Assembly (NCBI GenBank): GCA_025997675.1
Contig: BNUX01000027.1
Span: 1 to 31,777 of the forward strand
Direction: 5' to 3'
Source: Spirochaetia bacterium
GTDB taxonomy: Bacteria > Spirochaetota > Spirochaetia > Treponematales > Breznakiellaceae
DNA: 31,777 bases
Shown: piece after piece, positions 23,090-31,777 of the stretch
How positions within the stretch are numbered: position 1 is the stretch's first letter
How the letters are laid out: every line of letters begins with the position of its first letter
Notes under the pieces: generated by a model
What the model was told of the DNA's origin: nothing
Databases searched by the model: none
What the model saw: the letters and a program-made list of their open reading frames with translations, nothing else
Translations under genes and position numbers: made by a program

Positions 23090-23410
23090 TCAAGCCAAGG
23101 ATTGAAATTCCCCTTGGTTTTTCAGATATTGTCGAAGTGCTGTCATGGTGTCATTCCAGCCATTCATTTTGTTTTCCATTCCATCCATTTTGCTTTCCAT
23201 TTTATCCATTCTGTCACTAAAAGAACGAAATTCACCTCTCAGCTCATAAAAATTATTTGATAAGTCATCAACCTTCCTGACTATCTCTTTATAGTCATCT
23301 TCTCTCTTTTCCAATATTTCAACTTTACTAGCCAAAACAACATGTTCGGCATGGTTGTGGAAAAAGGAATGAAAGGCTGACTTTCCAACTGATAGTACGG
23401 CATTGTTCAT
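23090..23410 (-). CDS. Small coiled-coil protein, unknown function
   Basis: 106 aa. Residues 26-90 are predicted coiled coil, with a short repeated M-D-K-M-E / M-D-G-M-E-N-K-M pattern near 68-84, and no membrane segment. There is no ribosome binding site, but a TTGACA (23440-23445), 17 bases, TACCTT (23417-23422) promoter ends six bases before the ATG, just as at hprK and pgsA. That spacing supports the start and suggests a leaderless mRNA. An alternative promoter TTGTCA-17-TATAGA overlaps it and would give a leader of only a few bases. The family is not one I recognise. Confidence 0.6.
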   Translation of the reverse strand: MNNAVLSVGKSAFHSFFHNHAEHVVLASKVEILEKREDDYKEIVRKVDDLSNNFYELRGEFRSFSDRMDKMESKMDGMENKMNGWNDTMTALRQYLKNQGEFQSLA

Positions 23411-23504
23411 GAGTTAAAGGTAGTCTATAGAGAACCGTCTGTCAAGTGACAAATGTAATAAATGAGTTCTTTTGACACAAATATCCCCCAAAAGATCTAT
23501 CATC

Positions 23505-25301
<1,797 letters not shown>

Positions 25302-25326
25302 AGTTTACTCCCCCTGATTTCTGGTT

Positions 25327-25355
25327 ACTATATTGTCATTTCAAATGAAGGTCAA
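25327..25355 (-). promoter_or_regulatory. Promoter of pyk
   Basis: Minus-strand TTGACC (25350-25355), 17-base spacer, TATAGT (25327-25332), 26 bases before the start codon. A TATAAT at 25380-25385 on the plus strand may serve the divergent DUF1538 gene, though its -35 box is poor. Confidence 0.75.
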
Positions 25356-25405
25356 GGGAATTGTGGACCTATGGACATTTATAATGGTAAGGGGTATAAG
25401 AAACT

Positions 25406-26953
25406 ATGAACAAAGTCTTAAATGAAAAGATTGTGGAAGCCTTTTCATCGGTACTGCCAATCACCGTGATTGTGCTTATCGCAAGCATTGTCTTCGTGCC
25501 CATGTCTGCGGGAATCATCATCATGTTCCTGGTTGGCGCGGCGCTGCTCATTATCGGCATGGGGTTCTTTACCCTGGGGGCCGACATGGCAATGATGCCC
25601 ATGGGCGAAGGTATCGGCGCGGAGCTCACCAAGGGGAAGAGCGTATTCCTGGCGGTGGGGATCAGCTTTTTGATGGGGGTCATCATCACCATTGCTGAAC
25701 CGGACCTGATGGTGCTGGCGTTGCAGCTTGCCAAATCGTTGAACATCTGGACGCTTATTGTAACGGTGGGATTGGGTGTCGGCTTATTTATGGCAATAGC
25801 GGTGCTGCGGGTCATTATCGGCGTGCCCCTGCGCTTCCTTTTGCTGTTCTTCTACGCCGTCACCTTTGCCCTCGCCTTCTATATGGTGCGCCATGGTAAT
25901 ACGGCCTTTGTCCCGGTGTCCTTTGACTCTGGCGGCGTAACCACCGGCCCGATTACCGTTCCCTTTATGCTGGCAATGTGCGTCGGCGTCGCGTCCCTAA
26001 GGGGTGATAAGGGCGCCAAAAGTGACAGTTTCGGCTTTGTCGCCCTGTGCAGCATAGGCCCGATAATGGCGGTAATGGCACTGGGTGTGGCTCTGCAAAT
26101 CACCGAGGTGCCGCCGAACAGCCTGGAACAAGACAAGATAGAGGCCATTGCCGGTTACACCGACCGGGATGTGGTGGAGCACTTTCTCTTCGAATTCCCC
26201 GATACAATAAAAAATGTGGGAACCGCACTGGGGGCAATACTGGTCTTCTTCTTCGTTTTCCAGCTTGTTACGCGGCGCTATCATAAGCAGCAGCTCGCCA
26301 GGATACTCGTCGGCTTTGTCTACACCTTCATAGGGCTCGTGGTATTCCTCACCGGGGTGGATGTGGGCTTTATTCCCGTGGGAAGCCTCTTCGGCAGCGA
26401 ACTCGGCGCATCCCCTATCAAGTGGGTGCTGATACCGCTGGCTATGATTATAGGTTACTTTATTGTAGCCGCCGAGCCCGCAGTACATGTGTTAAACAAG
26501 CAGGTTGAAGATGTGTCCCAGGGCGCCATCACCCAAAAAGTTATGGCCCAGGCCCTCGCCATCGGTATGTCCCTGGCTCTGGGTATCGCCATGGCGCGTA
26601 TCCTTTTTAACGTCAGTATTTTATACATCCTCGTTCCGGGGTATACATTCGCGCTGATACTTACCTTCTTTGTGCCGCCGATTTTTACCGGTATCGCCTT
26701 TGACTCGGGTGGTGTATGTTCCGGTCCCATGACCAGTACCTTCCTGTTACCCTTTGCCATCGGCGCATGTGCCACCGCCGGACGCATGGAGGACGCCTTT
26801 GGTATTGTAGCTATGGTTGCAATGACGCCATTGGTCGTTGTCCAGCTTTTGGGACTCATCTACCGGAAACAATTTGTTACGATAGAAGCCCCCGGGACCG
26901 GGGTGAGCATGGACGGTGTGGTTGTCTTTGAGGAGGCTTACTTTTATGGCTAA
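25406..26953 (+). CDS. DUF1538 integral membrane protein, putative transporter
   Basis: 515 aa with about 12 membrane helices in two related halves. Each half carries the same signature, FDSGGVTTGPITVPF near residue 173 and FDSGGVCSGPMTSTF near 432, which shows an internal duplication as in many transporters with two inverted or repeated halves. The helix after each motif is small-residue rich. DUF1538 proteins have no established substrate that I know of. A PII-like gene overlaps its end by eight bases, the same kind of pairing as AmtB-GlnK, so flux through this protein is probably controlled by its partner. Conserved acidic and Gly residues in the signature could line an ion path. Confidence 0.88.
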   Translation: MNKVLNEKIVEAFSSVLPITVIVLIASIVFVPMSAGIIIMFLVGAALLIIGMGFFTLGADMAMMPMGEGIGAELTKGKSVFLAVGISFLMGVIITIAEPDLMVLALQLAKSLNIWTLIVTVGLGVGLFMAIAVLRVIIGVPLRFLLLFFYAVTFALAFYMVRHGNTAFVPVSFDSGGVTTGPITVPFMLAMCVGVASLRGDKGAKSDSFGFVALCSIGPIMAVMALGVALQITEVPPNSLEQDKIEAIAGYTDRDVVEHFLFEFPDTIKNVGTALGAILVFFFVFQLVTRRYHKQQLARILVGFVYTFIGLVVFLTGVDVGFIPVGSLFGSELGASPIKWVLIPLAMIIGYFIVAAEPAVHVLNKQVEDVSQGAITQKVMAQALAIGMSLALGIAMARILFNVSILYILVPGYTFALILTFFVPPIFTGIAFDSGGVCSGPMTSTFLLPFAIGACATAGRMEDAFGIVAMVAMTPLVVVQLLGLIYRKQFVTIEAPGTGVSMDGVVVFEEAYFYG

Positions 26954-27689
26954 AGCAATAACGGCAACAAAGGATCAGGTTCGTCTCAAAGCTCTTTTCT
27001 TCATTGTGGACTGGGATAAATTGAATGTGGTATCCGAAGTATTTGTAAAGGAAAGCTGCCTGTTGAGTTTTGTCAGCAATGGCCGCGGGACCGCAAGTTC
27101 GGAAATCATTGAGCTCCTGGGGCTCGGGAAAACAGATAAAGCGGTGTTCACCTGCCTTGTGCAGAGCACGGATACGCCGCATATTATCCAGGCGGTTCGC
27201 CGCGTAATGGGAGCAGGGGGCGCCGGCGCCGGTATCGCATTTTCAGTCCCCCTCGGCGGCGTAACTACCCGTATTTTTACTATGTTTGATGAGGCCGTCA
27301 TGGAGACGGGGCCCGTGTTGCAGGCTGGAGACGATACGTCAAATACTAAGGAGGACAAAATGATGAACGCTATTGAAATAAAAAACGAGATGATTATCTC
27401 GATATTAAACAGAGGGAACAGTGACGCCTTTATGACGGAGGCACGCAAGGCGGGCGCCCGGGGCGGTACCGTTATCAGCGCCCGGGGTATTTCGCAGGAG
27501 GTGATGAAAAAGTTCTTCGGCATTTCCGTACAGGATGAAAAGGAAATTATCTTCATTCTGGCGGACAAAGATACGGCCGTCCCCATCATGAACGCGGTAA
27601 ACTCCGGCTTCGGCGCTTCATCCAAGGCCGCCGGGGTGATTTTCTCGCTGCCCGTAGACCAGGTGATGAGCCTTAACGCACTTTCGTAG
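26946..27689 (+). CDS. Tandem PII-like signalling protein, partner of DUF1538
   Basis: 247 aa made of two PII-like (ferredoxin-fold) domains: residues about 14-115 and 140-245. Each ends in a beta strand with G-A-G-I-A-F-S-V-P or A-A-G-V-I-F-S-L-P, the same place in the fold, and each has a loop region (GRGTASSEIIELLGLG; ISARGISQEVMKKFFG) where classic PII has its T-loop. GGAGG lies 12 bases before the ATG at 26946, within the end of the DUF1538 gene. PII proteins form trimers that sense ATP/ADP and small ligands and bind transporters. A fused pair would give six domains per trimer or an unusual hetero-arrangement. An internal start is listed separately. Confidence 0.82.
   Translation: MAKAITATKDQVRLKALFFIVDWDKLNVVSEVFVKESCLLSFVSNGRGTASSEIIELLGLGKTDKAVFTCLVQSTDTPHIIQAVRRVMGAGGAGAGIAFSVPLGGVTTRIFTMFDEAVMETGPVLQAGDDTSNTKEDKMMNAIEIKNEMIISILNRGNSDAFMTEARKAGARGGTVISARGISQEVMKKFFGISVQDEKEIIFILADKDTAVPIMNAVNSGFGASSKAAGVIFSLPVDQVMSLNALS
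27348..27362 (+). promoter_or_regulatory. Internal ribosome binding site and start inside the tandem PII gene
   Basis: AAGGAGG (27348-27354) is followed after five bases by ATGATG (27360-27365), in frame with the full gene and exactly at the boundary before the second domain. It is the best Shine-Dalgarno sequence in the region. Starting here would give a separate 109-aa single-domain protein (27360-27689) along with the full-length one. Confidence 0.6.
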
Positions 27690-27692
27690 GAA

Positions 27693-28256
27693 CTACGCCG
27701 TTTTCCTGTACACCCCAAGATAGTCCACAAAGGAAATCAGGGAGATTACCACGGAAATGCAGAGGAAGCCCCAGGCGATATAACGGAAAATATTGAAATA
27801 GGAGCTTTCGATCCCCCACAGGCGCTGAACACTGGAGGCAAGGAGGGAGGCTATCCCGGTAAACATGTAGGCGAACGCCTTAATCTTTCCCCCCTTCCGG
27901 GCGCCCATGGCGACGCCCTTTTTTAGCATCAGGTTCCGCAGAAAGAGGATGCCGAATTCACGGTAGAGAATGATGAGGAAGGGGATCACCGGGAGGATGC
28001 GGTCCGCCACAAAGCAAAGGAAAAAGGTGAGCCACACCAGGGTGTCCGCAAAGGGGTCGAAGAGTTTGCCGAAATCGCTCACCTCCTTACGGCTCCGGGC
28101 GACTTTGCCGTCGATGAGGTCCGTGAGTTCGGTGATGAAAAAGAGCGCCCAGAGAACCGGGACGATCCAGTGCCCGGCAATGGGGAGCATATAGACAATA
28201 AAAAAACAGGGCGCCAAAATGAGGCGCAACGCGGTAACTTTATCAGCTAAGTACAT
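27693..28256 (-). CDS. pgsA: CDP-diacylglycerol-glycerol-3-phosphate 3-phosphatidyltransferase
   Basis: 187 aa. The N-terminus MYLADKVTALRLILAP fits PgsA. The CDP-alcohol phosphotransferase motif D-G-x2-A-R-x8-G-x3-D-x3-D is complete in LIDGKVARSRKEVSDFG followed by KLFDPFADT. Four to six membrane helices. It makes phosphatidylglycerol phosphate in the inner membrane. There is no ribosome binding site, and the -10 box ends six bases before the ATG, so the mRNA is probably leaderless. The gene converges on the PII-like gene with three bases between them. Confidence 0.9.
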   Translation of the reverse strand: MYLADKVTALRLILAPCFFIVYMLPIAGHWIVPVLWALFFITELTDLIDGKVARSRKEVSDFGKLFDPFADTLVWLTFFLCFVADRILPVIPFLIILYREFGILFLRNLMLKKGVAMGARKGGKIKAFAYMFTGIASLLASSVQRLWGIESSYFNIFRYIAWGFLCISVVISLISFVDYLGVYRKTA

Positions 28257-28262
28257 GAAGGC

Positions 28263-28291
28263 AGTATGCAGCCTGGCTGGAGGTTTGTCAA
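28263..28291 (-). promoter_or_regulatory. Promoter of pgsA
   Basis: Minus-strand TTGACA (28286-28291), 17-base spacer, CATACT (28263-28268), then six bases to the ATG. It is divergent from, and separated by 11 bases from, the promoter of the ATPase gene. Confidence 0.75.
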
Positions 28292-28302
28292 CAGCATATT
28301 CA

Positions 28303-28332
28303 TTGACAAATATATCCTGCCGGATGTATGCT
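28303..28332 (+). promoter_or_regulatory. Promoter of the MsmX/UgpC-type ATPase gene
   Basis: TTGACA (28303-28308), 18-base spacer, TATGCT (28327-28332); a leader of about 30 bases with AGGGAGG follows. Confidence 0.75.
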
Positions 28333-28367
28333 AAAAAGCATAAAATACCCCATTAGGGAGGCCGTAA

Positions 28368-29486
28368 ATGGCAAAAGTCGAGTTGAAGAACATTTGTAAG
28401 GTGTATGAAGGGAATGTCCGTGCCGTAGACAATGCCAACATCACCGTCGAGGATAAGGAGTTTGTTGTATTCGTAGGGCCGTCGGGGTGCGGGAAGTCCA
28501 CCACCCTCAGGATGATCGCCGGTTTGGAGGATATTTCCGAAGGGGAGCTCCTGATTGACGGGGAGCAGATGAACGATGTCCCCCCCAAGGACCGGAATAT
28601 CGCCATGGTCTTCCAAAATTACGCACTGTACCCCCATATGTCGGTATATGAAAACATGGCCTTTGGGCTCCGTATCCGGAAGCTGGACAAGGCGGAAATT
28701 GACCGCCGGGTCCACGAGGCTGCCAAGATCCTGGATATTGAAAAGTTCCTGGAACGCAAGCCCAAGGCGCTTTCCGGGGGCCAGCGCCAAAGGGTCGCCG
28801 TAGGACGGGCTATTGTCCGTAACCCCAAGGTATTCCTCTTTGACGAGCCCCTTTCCAACTTGGACGCAAAACTCCGGGTGCAGATGCGGGTTGAATTGTC
28901 GGACCTCCATCACCGGCTGGACGCCACCATGATCTACGTGACCCACGATCAGGTCGAAGCTATGACCATGGCCAGCAAAATCGTGGTTATGAAGGACGGG
29001 CGGGTCCAACAAATCGGCTCCCCCCTGTATCTCTACAACCATCCGATCAACAAATTCGTGGCCGGATTCATCGGGTCCCCGCCCATGAACTTCCTCACCG
29101 TAAAGGTGACCGAAAAAGATGGTTCCGTCGTTTTGGAAGAAGGCTCTTTCGAATTGAAACCTTCGGCGGAACATACGCCCTATCTTAAAAACTACGTGGG
29201 GAAGGAAGTTTACTTCGGTATCCGCCCGGAGGACCTGGATTTTGTCGAAACCCCGGCGGCGGAAAACAACATGAAGGTGAAGGTCGAGGTGGTTGAACCC
29301 CTGGGCGCGGATATCCACCTCTGGCTCAAAACCGAAACCCAGCCCTTGGTGGCCCGGACCGGACCGAGCCACGCCTTTACCATTGGTGAAACGATCAACC
29401 TGGTTCCCCATCCGGACAAGGCCCGGTACTTTGACAAGGACACGGAACTTTCCATCCTGAAAGAGCTGGACGATAAGGCGAAATAG
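28368..29486 (+). CDS. Sugar ABC importer ATPase, MsmX/UgpC/MalK family
   Basis: 372 aa, the family's usual length. Walker [10 protein letters not shown] (37-45), Q-loop FQNYALYPHM, signature LSGGQRQR near 135, Walker B VFLFDEPLSNLDAKLR near 155, H-loop YVTHDQVEAM; the C-terminal about 130 residues form the OB-fold regulatory domain (FGIRPEDL). No permease or binding-protein gene is nearby, so this is probably a shared ATPase that serves several sugar importers elsewhere, as MsmX does in Bacillus. It is the only gene of its transcript, with AGGGAGG before the ATG. Confidence 0.92.
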   Translation: MAKVELKNICKVYEGNVRAVDNANITVEDKEFVVFVGPSGCGKSTTLRMIAGLEDISEGELLIDGEQMNDVPPKDRNIAMVFQNYALYPHMSVYENMAFGLRIRKLDKAEIDRRVHEAAKILDIEKFLERKPKALSGGQRQRVAVGRAIVRNPKVFLFDEPLSNLDAKLRVQMRVELSDLHHRLDATMIYVTHDQVEAMTMASKIVVMKDGRVQQIGSPLYLYNHPINKFVAGFIGSPPMNFLTVKVTEKDGSVVLEEGSFELKPSAEHTPYLKNYVGKEVYFGIRPEDLDFVETPAAENNMKVKVEVVEPLGADIHLWLKTETQPLVARTGPSHAFTIGETINLVPHPDKARYFDKDTELSILKELDDKAK

Positions 29487-29501
29487 GACAAAAGAAGTTT
29501 A

Positions 29502-30317
29502 TTACAATCCGCTAAATTCAAACCATCGAGCAATCAGATTCCCAAGCCACTGAACAACAAAGGGCTTGTCCTGTGCCCATTGGGATAGCATGTACCCCGT
29601 CTTTTGAAAAAATGCGTTGAGGTAGAAAAAGCGTCCAAAAATCATCAGTAACCCAACCGCAATAAGAAAGATACCGCTGATAATTCGTATTACGGTCATT
29701 GCGCGTTCGATTTTGGCAATAACACCCAGCAATTTGCCCCAGAAAAATGCGGCAAAAAGAAAAGGTAACCCCAGCCCCGCCGAGTATACAACAAGGTACA
29801 CGGCGGAAAGCGCCATTGTTCCGCTTTGGCCTGCCAAGAGCAGGATGCTGCCTAAAAAAGTTCCGACACAGGGCGTCCAGCCCGCGCCAAAAGCGACGCC
29901 AACTAAGAATGGGTGCAGCAATGAAGTACCGGTGCTTGCAAGGATTGAATGTTTTGGGGTACAGGTTTCGCAGGTTTTTTCTACGCTATATTTAAGAAAC
30001 GGTATAAAGTTGAATATGAAATTCACGCCGAGTATGCAGACGATAGAACCGGCGATAATGCTCAGTATTTTAGTAAACCCGCCTATTACGACGATAAAGC
30101 CGTAGAGCAGTAAACTTATTATCACAAATACAAGGGTAAACCCTAAAATAAAAAACAGCGTGTCAACAACGAGGGTTCTGCGCCTTACCAGGGTCTCTCC
30201 CGCATGATTGCCGCTTATAAACACTAAATAGGTGGATAAAAGCGGCAATACACAGGGCGAAAGAAACGATAACAGGCCGGCGATAAAAGCGGTAACGATT
30301 GAAAGATTACTGTCCAT
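29502..30317 (-). CDS. ccdA: CcdA/DsbD-type thiol-disulfide transmembrane protein
   Basis: 271 aa, about six or seven membrane helices. The two redox cysteines are Cys22 in FLSPCVLPL and Cys150 in GWTPCVG, both with the adjoining proline of the family. A further CETC pair (116, 119) in a loop is not general in the family. It carries electrons from cytoplasmic thioredoxin across the membrane. It overlaps the end of the thioredoxin-like gene by 11 bases; its partner in the periplasm is surely that protein. Confidence 0.9.
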   Translation of the reverse strand: MDSNLSIVTAFIAGLLSFLSPCVLPLLSTYLVFISGNHAGETLVRRRTLVVDTLFFILGFTLVFVIISLLLYGFIVVIGGFTKILSIIAGSIVCILGVNFIFNFIPFLKYSVEKTCETCTPKHSILASTGTSLLHPFLVGVAFGAGWTPCVGTFLGSILLLAGQSGTMALSAVYLVVYSAGLGLPFLFAAFFWGKLLGVIAKIERAMTVIRIISGIFLIAVGLLMIFGRFFYLNAFFQKTGYMLSQWAQDKPFVVQWLGNLIARWFEFSGL

Positions 30318-30867
30318 TACGCAGCAGCGCCTCGAATGCGGCTATCATACCCGGGGTGTTCCAATTTCTCCCGCCAACAGAGGATATAATTATTTTGCCG
30401 TCCCGGTCGATTATATAGGTGGTTGGTATTGCCTGAATATTATAATCATCACTCACGCTGCCGTTGGTATCAAGGGTGGTTGTAAAGGTGAGTTTATTCT
30501 TCGTCAAAAATTTCTGCACCTCCTCGCTGCTCTCCATTATGTCCACCGACAAAAACACCAACCCATCGTTTTGAAAACGTTGATGGAGTATTTCCATCGA
30601 CGGCATTTCAGCCCTGCACGGCGGACACCAGGTGGCCCAGAAATTCAAAAAGACCACCTTCCCCTTCAGGCCGCTAAGGGTTATCCGGTTCCCGCCGGTT
30701 GCATTTACGGTATTCAGGGTAAAATCCTTTGGCAGTCTTTTTTCCCGCAGCACCGGCAAGCCTGCTTTCGAGAACGCGTCTTTTACCGCCGCGGGCAAAT
30801 CCATCGGGTCGGCAAATGCGATAGAGGGCGCTAGAAGCACGAAGGCGATTAGTAGTATACGTTTCAT
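30307..30867 (-). CDS. Periplasmic thioredoxin-like protein, TlpA/ResA family
   Basis: 186 aa. Signal peptide MKRILLIAFVLLAPSIAFA with cleavage near residue 19; thioredoxin fold with active site WCPPC (Cys81 and Cys84) and cis-proline in the AIPTTYIID strand. It reduces disulfides in periplasmic proteins, kept reduced by the CcdA protein encoded after it. Ribosome binding site AGAAGGAG. Typical ResA/TlpA roles are cytochrome c maturation or repair of oxidised proteins; no cytochrome gene is in the window. Confidence 0.92.
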   Translation of the reverse strand: MKRILLIAFVLLAPSIAFADPMDLPAAVKDAFSKAGLPVLREKRLPKDFTLNTVNATGGNRITLSGLKGKVVFLNFWATWCPPCRAEMPSMEILHQRFQNDGLVFLSVDIMESSEEVQKFLTKNKLTFTTTLDTNGSVSDDYNIQAIPTTYIIDRDGKIIISSVGGRNWNTPGMIAAFEALLRNGQ

Positions 30868-30894
30868 AGGATTCTCCTTCTAAACCGATTCAGT

Positions 30895-31374
30895 TTATCC
30901 CAATAATTTTTTTATATCAGATTCAATGATTTCAGGTTTTTTATCTGGCCCATAACGTTTTACAACATCGCCGGATTTATCAACCAGAAATTTTGTAAAA
31001 TTCCATTTTATATTTTTTGAGCCCAATATGCCTTTTTGTTGGTTTTTCAAAAAAATATATAATGGACTTTCATCATCCCCATTGACATTAATTTTAGCAA
31101 AACGAGGAAATGTCGTATGGTATTTTAATATGCAGAAATCATTAATTTCCGATTCAGTTCCCGGTGCTTGATGCCCAAATTGATTACAGGGGAAATCAAG
31201 TATTTCAAAACCTTTATCCTTATAATCGTCATATAATTTTTGTAAACCATCATACTGAGGTGTAAAGCCACAGCCAGTTGCTGTATTAACAATTAGAAGA
31301 ACCTTTCCATGAAACACATTCAAAGAAACTTCTTGACCATTTATATCTTTAACCAAAATATCATAAATCCCCAT
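30895..31374 (-). CDS. Glutathione peroxidase family thiol peroxidase
   Basis: 159 aa, usual length. The peroxidatic Cys35 sits in NTATGCGFTPQY, Cys rather than selenocysteine. The conserved FPCNQFGHQAPG and the KWNFTKFL tryptophan region complete the active site. Bacterial Cys forms mostly use thioredoxin rather than glutathione, which fits the redox genes downstream. The ATG at 31374 has AGGAGG nine bases upstream; the frame is open 11 codons further but that part includes the ribosome binding site. It lies 27 bases before the thioredoxin-like gene and may be cotranscribed. The gene is AT-rich. Confidence 0.92.
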   Translation of the reverse strand: MGIYDILVKDINGQEVSLNVFHGKVLLIVNTATGCGFTPQYDGLQKLYDDYKDKGFEILDFPCNQFGHQAPGTESEINDFCILKYHTTFPRFAKINVNGDDESPLYIFLKNQQKGILGSKNIKWNFTKFLVDKSGDVVKRYGPDKKPEIIESDIKKLLG

Positions 31375-31476
31375 TGGAATCCTCCTGCCAAAAATTGTTT
31401 TCACCACCTTAAATAAGGCTTCTGTTAAATTTGCTTTATATCAATATTTTTGTCAACCCATTTCCGGTATATTTAA

Positions 31477-31603
31477 TCATATTGCACTCACCCCGGTCTC
31501 ATCGTTCTTATACCGCAGGTCAAATATGCTTAAATCCAGCTTTTTGCAGATCCACCGGGAGAAATAGGCCCTGACTTTTATCTGCGTTTTTGTATCTTGC
31601 CAT
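31477..31603 (-). pseudogene. Fragment of an IS1182-type transposase, internally deleted
   Basis: On the minus strand ATG (31603) opens MARYKNADKSQGLFLPVDLQ, the start of IS1182-type transposases. About ten codons later the match continues in another frame as LDLSIFDLRYKNDETG, then stops at 31477. In intact family members about 15-20 residues (the LPGTFE... segment) lie between the two blocks, so an internal deletion with frame change has joined them. Everything after the first 60 or so residues is gone. The identification is from memory of the family, not from a search. Confidence 0.65.
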
Positions 31604-31777
31604 AATATTGAATGATAGTATTACTGTGTCAATACTTTTTCAGCAGCTTGGTTATGTGCAGTACGCCCGTACTTTTATATCTTTATTTTTCTATCGGACT
31701 CTGAAATGTTAAATAAACAAGGTCTAAATCCTTGTTGTCTATTTTTAAGGAATAAGCCTCGGAACTGTCATTTTTAT
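31604..31777. other. AT-rich tail of the window with one hairpin
   Basis: No gene is seen. AACAAGG (31716-31722) and CCTTGTT (31730-31736) form a 7-bp hairpin followed by GTCTATTTTT on the plus strand, a weak intrinsic terminator. The stretch 31375-31476 also holds no gene. Confidence 0.4.

Overview
The window looks like chromosomal DNA of a host-associated spirochaete, most likely a Treponema relative of the termite-gut type. This is inferred from gene content: an HprK-HPr pair without a PTS, directly followed by an NtrY/NtrX-type two-component system; a DUF1538 membrane protein with a PII-like partner; and a lipoprotein with a relaxed lipobox. No rRNA, tRNA or marker gene in the window settles the species.

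Layout. 1-4009 (+): a nickel/peptide-type ABC importer (binding protein cut by the window edge, two permeases, two ATPases). 3941-6083 (-): a cysteine desulfurase and a SAM-dependent methyltransferase, with a long structured leader (6084-6366). 6433-7338 (+): a leader, a His-rich small protein and a DUF3842 protein. 7497-7696: ten tandem copies of a 20-bp palindromic unit. 7914-11050 (+): a structured leader and a FecBCD/BtuCDF-type metal-chelate importer. 11343-13280 (+): a TetR-autoregulated operon with a perfect palindromic operator, an unlisted 32-codon hydrophobic ORF, TetR, a putative outer-membrane protein and a small membrane protein. 13263-16480 (-): a complete NikKLMQO-type ECF nickel/cobalt importer with a 350-nt leader. 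17007-23087 (+): hprK, ptsH, ntrY, ntrX, lexA and holA in one tight operon. 23090-25301 (-): a small coiled-coil protein and pyruvate kinase. 25406-27689 (+): a DUF1538 transporter-like protein and a tandem PII-like protein. 27693-28256 (-): pgsA. 28368-29486 (+): a MsmX/UgpC-type ATPase. 29502-31374 (-): a CcdA, TlpA and glutathione peroxidase redox group. 31477-31603 (-): the wreck of an IS1182-type transposase.

How the genes work together. The first 16.8 kb is a transition-metal island: three different importers, a His-rich putative metal-binding protein, DUF3842 and a cysteine desulfurase. Four of the transcripts in it (6366-, 6468+, 7949+, 16831-) start from good sigma70-type promoters with leaders carrying small hairpins with an AUGAA (or ACGAA) five-base loop. 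Two leaders show the order AUGAA, ACGAA, AUGAA with unrelated stem sequences, and in two the last hairpin overlaps the stem of an intrinsic terminator. I do not recognise this as a known riboswitch, and it is the best candidate here for something undescribed.

The second half is mostly housekeeping and regulation. Features worth notice are three promoters placed so that the mRNA would be leaderless (hprK, pgsA, coiled-coil gene), a perfect internal ribosome binding site between the two PII-like domains, and a pyruvate kinase whose extra C-terminal domain has lost the family's TSH motif.
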